Shown here one piece after another: positions 1-13,312 of a DNA stretch of 64,000 bases. The stretch comes from Glandiceps talaboti (taxonomy: Eukaryota; Hemichordata; Enteropneusta; Spengelidae). The translations under genes and the position numbers were made by a program. Numbering within the stretch: position 1 is the stretch's first letter; each line of letters starts with the position of its first letter. The stretch lies in contig NC_135569.1 of NCBI RefSeq assembly GCF_964340395.1, forward strand, positions 14,947,019-15,011,018, written 5' to 3'. The notes beneath the pieces are model-generated. The model ran no database searches. It was given only the letters and a program-made list of their open reading frames with translations, and was not told where the DNA came from.

Positions 1-1332
1 GATCATTTCACTTTTTTTTTCAAGTATAGTTGTTTTATTCACTAAAATCTGAAATAAATACTCATTTTAAGATACCTATAGTAAATGTACTGCGGAATAC
101 TTTGATATAGCTTGGTTTTAAGAGAACACATCAGACAAACCATACATCTATGATATAACTTTTCCATATTATGTCATCAACTTGGCTAACAACACTTGGA
201 GACATCTATTATTGCCAACAAAGGCCTGCATTGATATTAACATTATACTAAGATTTAATACAAAATATCAATAATTGTAAACTCATCTTGTACAACTGTA
301 ACTAAGTAACCCTTATAAGAAAGCAAGTATATATACTGAAATATTACAAGTTCAACTCTTTATAACATTTCTTGCACAATGGTTGCAATAACCCCCACCC
401 CCCCAAACATTTCCTGTTTTGAACCAAGAAATGTAGACTTGTAATAAAATTATAAATTGGCACAAAAGCACACAAAATTTTGTCAAATTACACTCTGTCT
501 TCCGTTGAATTCTCATAAAAATTATACATCTTGATAAAATGTTATTTCCAAATATTGTATAAAAATGTAAATTCTTTTTGAAGTTTTAAGCATACATTAA
601 TTCAACTTTTAAAAAAAAGATGGTATTGATAGGTAATGTTGAGATAAAACTCACAAACCCATGTCAGCTATGTGTTAAAATGTGATTTGGCACATCTTAT
701 GTAACATACTAGTGCTTATCAAATGGGATACAAAACAATGCATAACTGACAAAGAAGGACCTCAACTTGTACAAATTTAAAAAGAACTCAAATTCCACCA
801 AAATCCAATTGTTAATTAATAAGTCCTTTTCAAAAGATAAATTTAAATACCGAACGACAAGTAATTTTTTTAATTCATTCACTTGATATCACAATGAGTC
901 TATCAGTGCTGTTGAAAGTTAAATGTATTTATTGCAGAATTCAATGTCCTATTCTGTGCCCAAATGCCTGTACATTTACTCAGTCATTCTTGGTCCAACC
1001 AACATTAATATTGTATGCTGATACAAGTTTTGATTGATAAAATATGACAACAGGTAAATAGATTTTTACTATCAAATTATCACAATTATTCATCCATTTC
1101 CTTAAATATTATTTTGTTTCAACAGTGAGTCAGTTTTATGTTCATTCTACTGAATGTTTGAAACTATAATTTCGAAATTCTGTTTATCAAGTTAAAGCTA
1201 TTACCTAATGGGATGTAAATGTTTATTTTTTGCATATATTATGTAATTTTATAATTATGTTTGTTTTGATATGTTTTTCATCTAATCTTGTTCAGATTCC
1301 ACCACAAGGATTGCTACTTAGTTTCCATGGCA
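1..1332 (-). other. ABCB 3' UTR and downstream DNA
   Basis: No coding signal on either strand. AATAAA hexamers on the minus strand lie at 1227-1222 (about 106 nt after the stop) and 39-34. Either could end the transcript, so the UTR length is unknown. Confidence 0.5.
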
Positions 1333-1530
1333 TTATGCTAATCTCTGTCCACTAACAAGTGTGCTGTATGCCCCTTTCATAGCTAACAGTTGTTGATGTG
1401 TGCCCTGTTCCACTACACGGCCATCTTCAATCACAAGAATTTGGTCAGCGTTCTGTACAGTGGATAACCGATGAGCAATAACAATACAGGACCTACCCTC
1501 CATTGCATTGTCTAAGGCTCTTTGAACGAC
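1333..1530 (-). CDS. ABCB1-like: ABCB exon 26: NBD2 H-loop and C-terminus
   Basis: [20 protein letters not shown] then [11 protein letters not shown]; ends SGQRLA with TAA at 1335-1333. Acceptor TATTAG at 1532-1531. Confidence 0.97.
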   Translation of the reverse strand, partial: VVQRALDNAMEGRSCIVIAHRLSTVQNADQILVIEDGRVVEQGTHQQLLAMKGAYSTLVSGQRLA

Positions 1531-1737
1531 CTAATAATACCGAAAGGAAAGAGTAATTAATTACCAACACACAGACAAGTGAAATATTATAGGAGTATAA
1601 AGACACATACATATCACATTAATCAGACCAAGAATTCTTCAAAATAATGATCACAATGCCATTATTATACATACAACTGACTTTCAATAGTAAGATATCC
1701 TTTTGTATCAAATGTGTACACATGTGTGAGTGCAATC

Positions 1738-1768
<31 letters not shown>

Positions 1769-4700
1769 TGTATGTATGTATGTATGTACATGTATTATGT
1801 ACATTTATGTGGATGTATGTACATATGTACATTTTGTATATACAATGTATTGCAGATACCCATATGCTGACCATCTTTATGAGCTGATAAAATGTATTTT
1901 ACCTTCTACTTACTAGTTCATAATAAAAATGTATTTCACAGTTGTATGTATGTATATATGTATGTATGTATGTATGTATGTGTGTATGTATGTATGTATG
2001 TATGTATGTATGTATGTGTATGTATGTATGTATGTATGTATGTGTGTATGTATGTATGCATGCATGTATGTATGTATGTATGTATGTATGTATGCATGTA
2101 TGTATGTATGTATGTATGTATGTGTGTATGTATGTATGTATGTATGTATGTATGCATGCATGCATGTATGTATGTATGTGTGTATGTATGTATGTATGTA
2201 TGTATGTGTGTATGTGTGTATGTATGTATGTATGTATGTATGTATGTATGCATGCATGCATGTATGTATGTATGTATGTATGTATGTATGTATGCATGCA
2301 TGCATGTATGTATGTATGTATACATGTGTGTGTATGTGTGTGTTTGTACATTTATTTTCATGTACACTCATACATATATAATCTTAAAATCTCATTTTCA
2401 AATTGCTGTTGTACCTGTTCACTTTCAGTATCCAGTGCAGACGTGGCTTCGTCTAGTAATAGTACAGTTGGATTTCTGATCAATGCTCTTGCAATGGCTA
2501 CACGTTGTTTCTGACCTCCTGACAACTGTGTTCCTTTCTCTCCCACAAGAGTCTCGTAACCCTAAAAGATAAACATTTCAAATGTACTCATATGTATTGA
2601 TGACGAATACAAATTCAGTTGATAAATTGAAAAAGAAAATAGTGACAGCAAGTAATATATTTTTTGGCTGAATGGAAAAAAACTATTAAGCTAAAGAGCT
2701 ATTAATTTCAATACTACATTGTTTGCATTCAAATGATAGATGTCTTAAAACCATGTGCAACCAAAGTTCAATGTTGGTAGTTTTATACCTACAGACTGGT
2801 CATTCTATGCCATAATAAACGTGCATCTATATCTGCTTTGCTTTGCATGAAGCATGAGTCAAAAATTCACAATCTCCATCATGTCCTTATTTTCTCTGAA
2901 ATTATTAGCTTATGCAAGTATCATTACCTTATATTCTCCAACATTTTTGCTTTTTGGGCTGAAAAATACTCACCATAGTATTGTTTTGTCACAAGCGTAA
3001 ACTTGTATTTTCCTTGGTTAAATGAAGAAGTAAATATTGGTAAATAATAACATCAAATTCTACACATGGGCACTTTCATATATTGTAACCTTCTGTTAAG
3101 GGGGGGGGGGGGGGTTCATAATTGTTAATCAAAAATCATACTATTGATCATACCTTTGGTAGGTTGATAATGAAATCATGTATATTAGCACTTCTTGCTG
3201 CATCCTCTATCTGGTGTTGAGTTACTACATCCTCCAAACCATAGGAAATGTTCTCTGCTATGGTACAATTAAACAGAATGGGTTCCTGACTCACAATACC
3301 CATCTGAGCTCTTAACCAGTGCAGATTAAGACTACGTATGTCTTTGTCATCCAACATCTGAGAAAAATACATTTAAAAGAATTGCAATTAGTTGAACAGC
3401 AACAAAGTGTTTTCAATGCATTATGTTACAGGAAAAGTCCAGTCAGACATATTTCTGAATTCAGTATACTTATATTGATTACTACAGCTATCAACTAATA
3501 TGATTTCGGGAGATTAAAATCTTTTAATACAGAGAAGCCAATTGTCAGCCATTTTGGGGGCATTTCTTGAAAGGGTTTTTGGGAAAATCTCTTGGGATGA
3601 CATCATCTCTTTGTCCTGACACTTTTCCTTTTTAACTGACTGCAATCAGGTGAACAGCAATGAAGAATACTCAACTTAAAGTGACGATCAAGAATGAGAA
3701 ATGCATATTTATTTCATATTTTAAATTGATAAAAATCTCTACATTTACATTACAAAAATATATATACCAAGTCTATATTTGTAACTCAATAAATGGGAAA
3801 AAGCTACAAATGTGTAAAAAGTCTGCTATTGTATGAACAGGATGTACTTGTACACCTTGCTTCCCCAATATATTCAGGAAACATCACCATGCATAAATAA
3901 TTTGATTGCTTGTTCCCACTTAGGGTATCAAATATATTCAATAGTGATTGTGATGTAGAAGTAGACAACTTTTATGTCTACACATACATTGTACACATAA
4001 AAAGAAACCTCACTTTTCTAACTGTAAATTATACACATGTAGCTGGCACCCCATAGTTGTCAATGGATTCTGATATATCAGATGTAATTGGACCCACAAA
4101 CCATTAATTAAGCAAGACTTCATGGCCGCTCAGTGTGAATATCATTATTACAGTATATCACTTTAAATGTAACCATTTCTCTGCCATCAGTGATCATTAA
4201 TACCACGAGGTGCCATCACAATCAACAGTAATGATTTGGACATGTATAACTGTGGTTCATTTGTTTTTGCATAGATGTAAACTTGTCTACTTTTACACCA
4301 CAACCTAGATCATGCTGACTTATATTAAATCCCAGATGGAATAGATGACAACATGTAAATATACACTTACTATTTGTCCATCATAAGGATCATAGAATCT
4401 CTCGATCATTGACACGATGGTACTTTTTCCACAACCACTAGCTCCAACTAGTGCAATTGTCTGTCCAGGTTTGACTACCAAACTAACACCTTTCAATACT
4501 TTTACATCAGGCCTTGTTAGATAATTAAAGAATACATCTCTGTAGGATACTTCTCCATTGATGTAATCCTGTTGGTAACAAACAGAATTCTTGTTACCCG
4601 AAACAGAATTTTACAATAAATGCATACGTACATACATACATACATAATTGTGACAACTGTGCCAAGTTTCAGACAGGGAAATAATGTTTGGAGTTGCCAC

Positions 4701-6313
4701 TGAGGGCGCTGTTTCATTAGAGCTGCCTTTTTTGGTATATAAAAGCACACCTGACCAGTTGGGAGACATGTACCGGGGGTAGTTGCCATTTTTATTCACC
4801 TATTTGGCAATAGACATTTCAAACGCTACCTGTAGTGACTAGTCAAAAGTTAAAATTTGTTAATTACTGCATGAATTCAAAGACAATTATTCATTTTCAA
4901 CATTTGTAGTAAAATACATTTTCTAAAAAGTTAGTTATTTTCCTTGCTTAAGACAGTGACATATTCAATTGTCGAGCATTAAATGCACACCAATGCACCA
5001 TATGCATATTGGAGCTGTAATATATTTAGTACATGTTGAGTGCATGAAAAGTGATTATGAATGCATCTAAAGCTGATTTTATAATTATGATTTCCATAAG
5101 TAAGACAGTCCAAATGTGTTAGTATCTTGCAAAAAAAAATCACCATTTTGGAGAGGGGCTAATTTTTTCCCTGTATATTCCCCATAGGCAAATTACTTTG
5201 AGACTGATGGACAAGAAATCTGCGCTAAGCTTCCAAAACTGTTTTGTCTCTGCGAGCTGAGAAGATATTTTCACTTTTTCAAAAACAAAATTGGTAAATA
5301 TACTCACTGGTTGTAAGCCCACTGTTGAGTAGTTATCAATTGGTGGTACAGTGTCAAATAACTTAAACATCAAACCAGCAGAATGTTTAGCCTTGGAGTA
5401 ATCCGGCAGAAATGAGGCAGACTGACCAATTGCCATACCAGCAAAAGAAATGGCAAAGAATACCCTGTAAATACAACAGTGACAAATGAAATAAAGGCAA
5501 GCTAAGATAGACACAAACATGTTGATACAAGCTAGAAATAGACAAGGATGTCTTTTGCAGACACAGTAGGGTGGCATCTCTGACAGTTAGTTTTTCTTTG
5601 GACAACTCCGCTTGGGATAGACTGTAGACTGACAGAGAAATTGACCTTAACAATTCCATGTGATGAGACAGAGTGTGCGCAATAATAGCCATGCTATATA
5701 GTCCAAAATGTAAATGAGATTCTGTAGCTTCCAATTTGTGTAATGTAACGTCTTTCTACTATGTATGTATGTTTTTTTGCTTTTGTTTTTTAAGTTATAT
5801 GTATATATTACTGTATATGTTTTTGTTGGGCCACAAATCCGACTAGTTTGAACAAATTAATTTTGTGGTCCAGTAGTTTAAAGTTTTGTTTTTTTAAATT
5901 TTTTTTTTTTTCATTGTCGATGTGTTTACTTAACTAATTTATTTTCCTCACTTGATATGTAAATTTCGTTTCCTTTTCAACATTTGGCAATTAAATAAAT
6001 ATTATTATTATATATCTTTAAAAGAAAAGAATAAAACACCTGGAGCAATTCCTGACATTTTTTTTTCTTTACAAAAATTGTTGGAATCACTGACATCATT
6101 AATATTACTTACTTGTAAACATTTTCCATTTCCATATCACCGGTACTGACGAGGTACGCACCGAAACGGAAAGCTGCCCCATACAATACAAACATTATAC
6201 CTTGTGAGAAGCCATATGTTAGTCCATACAGTTGAGCATTCCATAAAGAGCGACTGTAAAAACAGAATCAGTATGAGTTAAAATTTCTACATGTAGAACA
6301 GCCCCCCCCCCCC

Positions 6314-6358
<45 letters not shown>

Positions 6359-9300
6359 ATCGTCTCCATTGCACTCTTCATGTACATATAATCTCAATTA
6401 TGTTGTTCTTGAAACTTTTGCAGCCAAGTCTTAATTTTTCACTTACATATTTGTCAAACTGATATGCCATTTTCATTCAATAAGAAAGAAATACTCCTGC
6501 TGGTATAACACTACCAGAATGATTTTTAAGCAAAAAATAAATATTACATAGATAGTTCAAAAAAGCTACCCAATGTACATTGCGTGTAATATAATTGCAC
6601 TTTAGTATAGAAAAATAATCTTACATATAAGGTTTTCTCAAGTGTCTTGAGTATGTTTGATAAAATGTTGGTTCCCTTGTTAGTGATGCAACAGTCCTCA
6701 TGTTTTCAATGGCCTCTGATGCAGTCTAACAAACAAACAAACAAAATAAACAATATATTAATTAGTTATTTACAACCTCAGCTGTTAAAACCTCAGTTAT
6801 AATGCAAACTCTCAGCAGGTAAAACTTAAATGCATAGTGCTGTAAATGCCTGTGGTTATACATTAATGATGGTCATCCAGTAGAAAATAAATAATGCAGT
6901 CACATGAGGCTCTGGCAAAGTGGCAGCTGTATATTTTCTCCTGGATAATGATTCTTTATGAATGGCAGCCAATTGTTGTTGTCTGTTACATAATTATTGC
7001 TTAAAGTATATATGAGGAGCTCAGCAATTTATTTGAAGTGGGAAAATCATTTGCGAAATGCTCAAAATATCAACTTGGCTGTGTTCGATTGATTTTAACT
7101 AACTGAGTGTGAAGATTAAACTTGGCCTTGTGTGCTTCCTAGACAAATCAGTTATAGACAAATTGGATACATCACTTTTATATAAATGACATAAAGTAAT
7201 TTACAATGATATATGATACCATATCTATACAGCACTGAAATCTGACTTGTCATTCAAATGATGTCATATTCCAGTTTAGCATATATGTCAACCCCTCCCC
7301 ATGAAGAGTACGGGGGGGGGGGGGGGGGGGGTTAGAGTACTGGGGAAAAATGTCACATGACAGTTACTAAAAAAAAACATATCACACCATTGCTATGGAA
7401 ACAAAGTAAAAATTAAGTTAAAAAGTTAAAGTAAATTTAAAGGTTGATTGAGAATACAACCAAAATTTGGTATGAAACATTGGGAAATGATGATTCTTTC
7501 AAAGAGGATGATTGGTACATACTCTGTTATGGCTGGTCCATTCTAAACATCGTTTCTAGTGGGTAAATTTTTGTCTTTCTGGTACGTTCATGGCCAGCCC
7601 CCTAATTAATGTACATCCTATAATTAATAATCAAAGTCACTTCTAAATCATGTGTGATACAATGTCAAAAAACTAATTGATACCTTTCCAGCATTTTCAA
7701 TAAGGTCTTTATCTTTAATTTGTTGTCCATGGACAGCCTTCACATTCATGAATCCTGTGAGAGCGACTAGCGGTACACATAGTAAGATGCCAAGAGCCAA
7801 CTTCCATCCATAAACAAATGCAATGACCAATGCAGCTATCATACTGAACATGGACTGTAATATCATACCAATACGTACACCAGTTGCCTGAATAGTAAAA
7901 TACATACAATATATTAATAGGGGACTGCCCTCTCCAAGAATTAAAAGGCATTTCATGAACTTTGGGTTCTGGAGGGTCGACCATTGCATCATGAATTTCA
8001 TATGATTACCAAGACACACCTATTAAAACTTGTTTCACATTCATAGCAGCTTTGGTCCAGCATTGTCTTATGGGAGTGAGCAGACATACATGTATAATAT
8101 TATTATTTAGCTATTAGCTAAATGAAGAAATAAATATCCATGACTTTAACCTAATGTAATAAGCAGATGGGAGTGATGAGCACTTATTGCTCATCAAAAA
8201 ACATATACGTCTACTGATTGTCATGAGGCAGCACTGGGTCATTGCTAAGTCATTCACATAAAACAATGTCCTCGCTTAGATACGTTCGAGAAATATAGCA
8301 TTATCCCTTTGTCATTGTCTGATCCTGTTTATCAATGAAGATTCATGAATCGATCATTTATATCGTTTAAGCCACACAGCTTGATCTGACCTCCTTGTTG
8401 AAGACCGATCATGCTGAATGTAAACTGACACAGTGGTTAGATTTAAAACCCAGTACGAAATTGCACCCATTTTCTGGCTGATGCTTCACTGAAGTAAAAT
8501 ATTGAAAGCAAGCATCTGTGGAGAGGATGCAGTGCAGCCAAAATGTGTCAGCACATTATAGGAACTAGGCTACACTTTTAAGGGACTTCAAGTGTTTACA
8601 CTAAAATCGATTATGCAACAATTATATCCACACCACAAAGACACCACTCTCACCTAAACATGTAATCTACCATATGTAACAACAATTATATTAGGTTTGT
8701 CTATCTCTAAATTTGCCAATAGCTTGCTTTCCATAGTATTCAGTGTACTAGTGTTACAATATATACACTTACATTTTTGACGTTAGAAGCATCTGTGGCC
8801 AACCTGGTTGTTAAAGCACCTGTGTTATGTTTTGGGTCATCATGCCAGCCAATATCCTGAAAAAAATACCATAGTTGGTGCATTGAAATAAAAATATGAT
8901 AGACTCTATAGCGAGTCCAGTTCATGAAAATGTTTGGTATTTGTCACTTTATAACTTGTTTTGACATGATTTTTACCAATTAAATCATTCGTTTATAACC
9001 CCCCCCCCCCCCCATTCCCATCTCCAGGCCTATGATCCAATGATATAACTTATAATACATATCAAAAAATGTACAGAAACTCTCTACTATGCAATCACCA
9101 GTCTGAACAATGCCAGAACACAAATTATAATGTCATAGAAAGCTAGACTGTCGACAGTCATTCGTGCCTTTTTGCTACATTTTATCTAAAACTAAAGTTG
9201 TTGCCTCGCTCTGATCCAGAGTAATACTATAACCGAGTACTGATCAGCGAGTGCCTATCAATACGCATTAGTATTCAGTGCTACGGTGCAAGGCGAAGAC

Positions 9301-12300
9301 TTTGATTTTGATAAAACATAGCAAAAAAGACATGAACGACTGTCGACAGTCTAAAGAAAGCATGCATCAACATTAACACTACACTGGATTCTAGAATAGC
9401 TTAAATGGAGTTTTTTGTTATCGTTTTCACTAGAGTAAAAAGCCTATAAACTGACAGGTTGTGCCATTTTAATATACTTGTTATTATTATTACCTGTCGT
9501 AACATCGATGAAAAAGCCTGTGATCTCATTCTCATTGTCAACCTTTCTCCAGACACACCAAACATCCAACTAAAGAAAAGGTTTGCCACGCCCACAACAC
9601 CACCAAGAGCCAAGAACATCAGAGACCAAAACACAGCTTCCTGTTTCATCTTTTCTGGAGGGTATGTGAAAATCTACAAAGAACAGAATTTCATTCATTT
9701 CTCGTTAAGGGGATGCTGTTATTGTTATGTCATTTATAGCAAGTCAGAAAAAGACATTTTCACCATCTCTGCATTGTGTGATTTCTCTAACCAATAGAGA
9801 TATACAACTATTCAGAGCTGCTATGAACTATACACTGGGCAGGGAATTCTGGGTAATGCAAACAACAGAGGGACTCATAATATTTCCTTACATCATAAGT
9901 GGCACTATTTAAATGACTCACCTTAACAATATTGCTGAATAAAAGAGCCCAGGTAGGAAAGACAAGTCCAGCTATGCAAGCCCAAAATATACCAATTGCA
10001 ATGTACGGCCATTCAGGTCCATTTAGTTTTAAAATACGGAAATATTTTGGGGGTGTAACATCTTCCTGAAAAGACAAATTTATCATACCACAATAATAAT
10101 GAGTGCTCCCCTGGAAGATTGAGCTCTCCCCCCTGGAAGATCCATAAACACTATATGCTTCAACATTTGCAGATTCTAATTTTGTGCTTTGAACATATGT
10201 ATGTTAATGTATGAGGAAAGCTTAAAGTGGCCATATGGATGAGGATATGGTGTTTATTTTAGAATCTAAATTTATCAAACAATTGTATCATTGCTTACTA
10301 CTTGCAAAATCATTGGGAAACAATACTAAGTCTGTGTTTGTAACTTGATAACTTGTAAAAAGCTGAAACAAATGTGTAAAAGTTTTGTTATTGTATGTAC
10401 AATAACAAACAGTTTACACATTTATTAATCTTTTGCACTTTATTGAGTTACAAACAATGACTTGGTATATGTTGTTTCACATTGATTGTTCACTGAAAAA
10501 TAGACAAGTAGAAAGCCATGATACAACTGTTTTATATAAATTTAAAAAAAAATAAAATAAACATCCAAAACAAATACCACATCCTCATCCATGGTCACTT
10601 CAAAGACTAATGTTTGAGTTCCATGCTCTCGGATTAACTACATCTTATGGCTTGAATAGGATCATTCTTTTGTTCAAGACAAACTTTTACTAAAGTTTTA
10701 ACAGATAACTTAGTCTAGAGTAAAGTCAATTGAGCATTTTGGCTATTGTCAATTATTCCACACATCTAGAATTTTGCTAAACTTTATAAAGCATTGGCTA
10801 AAAATCGGGTGTGTTCAATTACTGGCTCTTTGAATCTTCCTGATTAGAATCAATGAAAGTAGAGCATTGTAATTGAACATAATTACCATAATTCAATCTT
10901 AATCATAAAGCCAATCACAATGGGATGTCATGAACTTGGACATATCTAAGCGGCGACTGAACTGTTGTAGTCTTGCTGCCAGACTTCATGACCATAGTCC
11001 CTCAGTAAAATTTGAGCATGTGCAGTGGCTGAGTAGCTTTGCTGCTGCACATGCTCAGCACCTTACAAAATTTACTCTGAGGGACGATAGTCACAAAGTC
11101 TGGCAGCGAGACTAGAACTGTTGCTTCTGGAATTATAATCCTAGCTTATAGTTTCAATACACAATTGTCTAGCAAAATGCTAGGCTGTGTGGAGACATAA
11201 CTTGACTCTAGGCTTAGTAGAAAACTGTTTTCCCCAAAAAATATTTCATATTATTCTAAAAATATATAATCTATATATTCTTTAGTATCTTTGCATAACT
11301 TACATCCAGAACTTTAACCCATGAATCAAACTATATTTACTTCAAAATGGATTCCATTTACTAAACACACAATGTATAAGTGAAATTAATTTAAGAGATT
11401 ATAAACTTATTTCTTTACAGTTATAAACGATACATAAATTCTTTGCTGTGTAAAGACGTAATGATGATATTTTAACTTTTAATTTATCTGAAAACCTTGA
11501 TTTCAAGTGATGAAAATCTTCCTAAACTTTTGATGTTGGCAGATCTTGACTGAGTTGTTTCAACTATAGCTTCAAAAGACAATTCAATACTATAAACATA
11601 TCGCCTGGCTATGAGTGCATTAGTAGACACTTACAATTATCTCAAGGGCTGTTATGCAGCAACTCTTTTCCAGAGGCTGAATGCTGAGGAAAATAGTTGC
11701 TAAATAACAGCACGAGGGATGTCTACTTTTGCCCGAATAAGGCAATAAGTGTTTTATAACACATCATATTCCCAGCCATGTATTCTTTCCAGAGTGAAGG
11801 AATAACAAATAGGACTTAGTCTTATACTACAGTAATAATGCACTAAGGAAAATAGAAAACAAATATCTCCCTCTGTATGCAATTTGAGGTCACTATGGGA
11901 CACTAGTTTATATATCATGTGACACAGTCTTAGCCAATCACTGCTTAGGATATGAAAACAATTGATGTGCGGAGGGTCTATGCTATAATTAATCTTTTAA
12001 AGTATTGACCAGAACATGAGTGCAACTATTGTTCAATGTCCCCTCCCCTTTGCTACATGAACTAGTGTTGAAATCTTAAGGAGGCTGGAGGGGGTAGGGA
12101 TGGAGGTTACTGAGGTATACACATTGAGTCTCTCTGTAAGTTATGGGTGAAACAACTGTCATGGTCTTCCAACAGAAAAAGAAACTACAAAATAATGTTA
12201 TTCACTTCTCTATTAGTGTTTTACTGATAGTGTGAAGGGGACTCAGTCAGTATAAGCTTTCACCAAGATTATAAATTTCAAAGGTTTAATTAAGATATTC

Positions 12301-13278
12301 TAACTTCTAATTATATCACTAGTGATAAGGTAATTAACACAGGTTAATTAAAAGGTTAATTAGTACTCTTAAGATAGATTACATCATGATTTTGATCATC
12401 ATTTGTGCATGTGTATCAGCTTAAGATTGAACCAAAAAAGGCATATTTTTAATGACTAGATGGTCATGTGACCAGAAATAAAAAATACCCCATTTATTGT
12501 TCATACTATCTATATCCAATAACCAGACCATACTCGATTTGTAAAATAACGACACATGCACAAAAGATAACCCAAAGCTATGAATTATAGAGAGTGGATA
12601 CAAACTAATAGGGAGGAAAAAACCACAAGAATAATTAGTGCAGTTAATAGAAGTACAAGTGCTGTTACATAGATACTGAGACATTACTTGTTTGGTATAT
12701 CACTTACCTCTTCACTCAAGTCAACAGCCTTACAATAAAAAATATCAAAGTTTGAGGTATGTTACTTGCAGATTTGGCAGAGCAATTACATGGATACAAT
12801 TTAATTAGCTAACTGTTAGTAGCATTTACGGGTTGTAATTCCAAGTCCACTGTGTACCACAACCATTTATAGCATTCATGTGAAATGTAAAAGTATACTG
12901 CTTCAAGAGCTTTGATTATGAGTTTAGTTATGTGATCACTTCAAATATAATTAATCTGTACATATGAACAATGTTACCAGTGCAAAGCAAGTAGACATGG
13001 ATGACTAAAACTATCAACAGCGAGCCTAAAATATTCAGCTGTGATGCTACATATACAGTATGCCACTCAGTGGGCTTTCCATAACAGGCAACTAGTTTAC
13101 AGATGAACTACATCAGAAGGGCTGCATACAGAGCTTATAATGCTAAAATGAATTGTAAGTTCTATACATACGTACATACGTGTATGTATGCAGGCATGCA
13201 TGCATGCATGCACGCACGCACACATGCACGCATGTGTATGTGTGTGTATACATGTATGTATGTATGTATGTATGTATG

Positions 13279-13312
<34 letters not shown>

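Noticed and set aside
1892-2514. Long overlapping ORFs of Met-Tyr-Val-Cys or His-Thr-Tyr-Ile repeats on both strands
   Set aside because: Translations of the TATG/CATA microsatellite in the last ABCB intron; open in every frame because the repeat has no stop codon.
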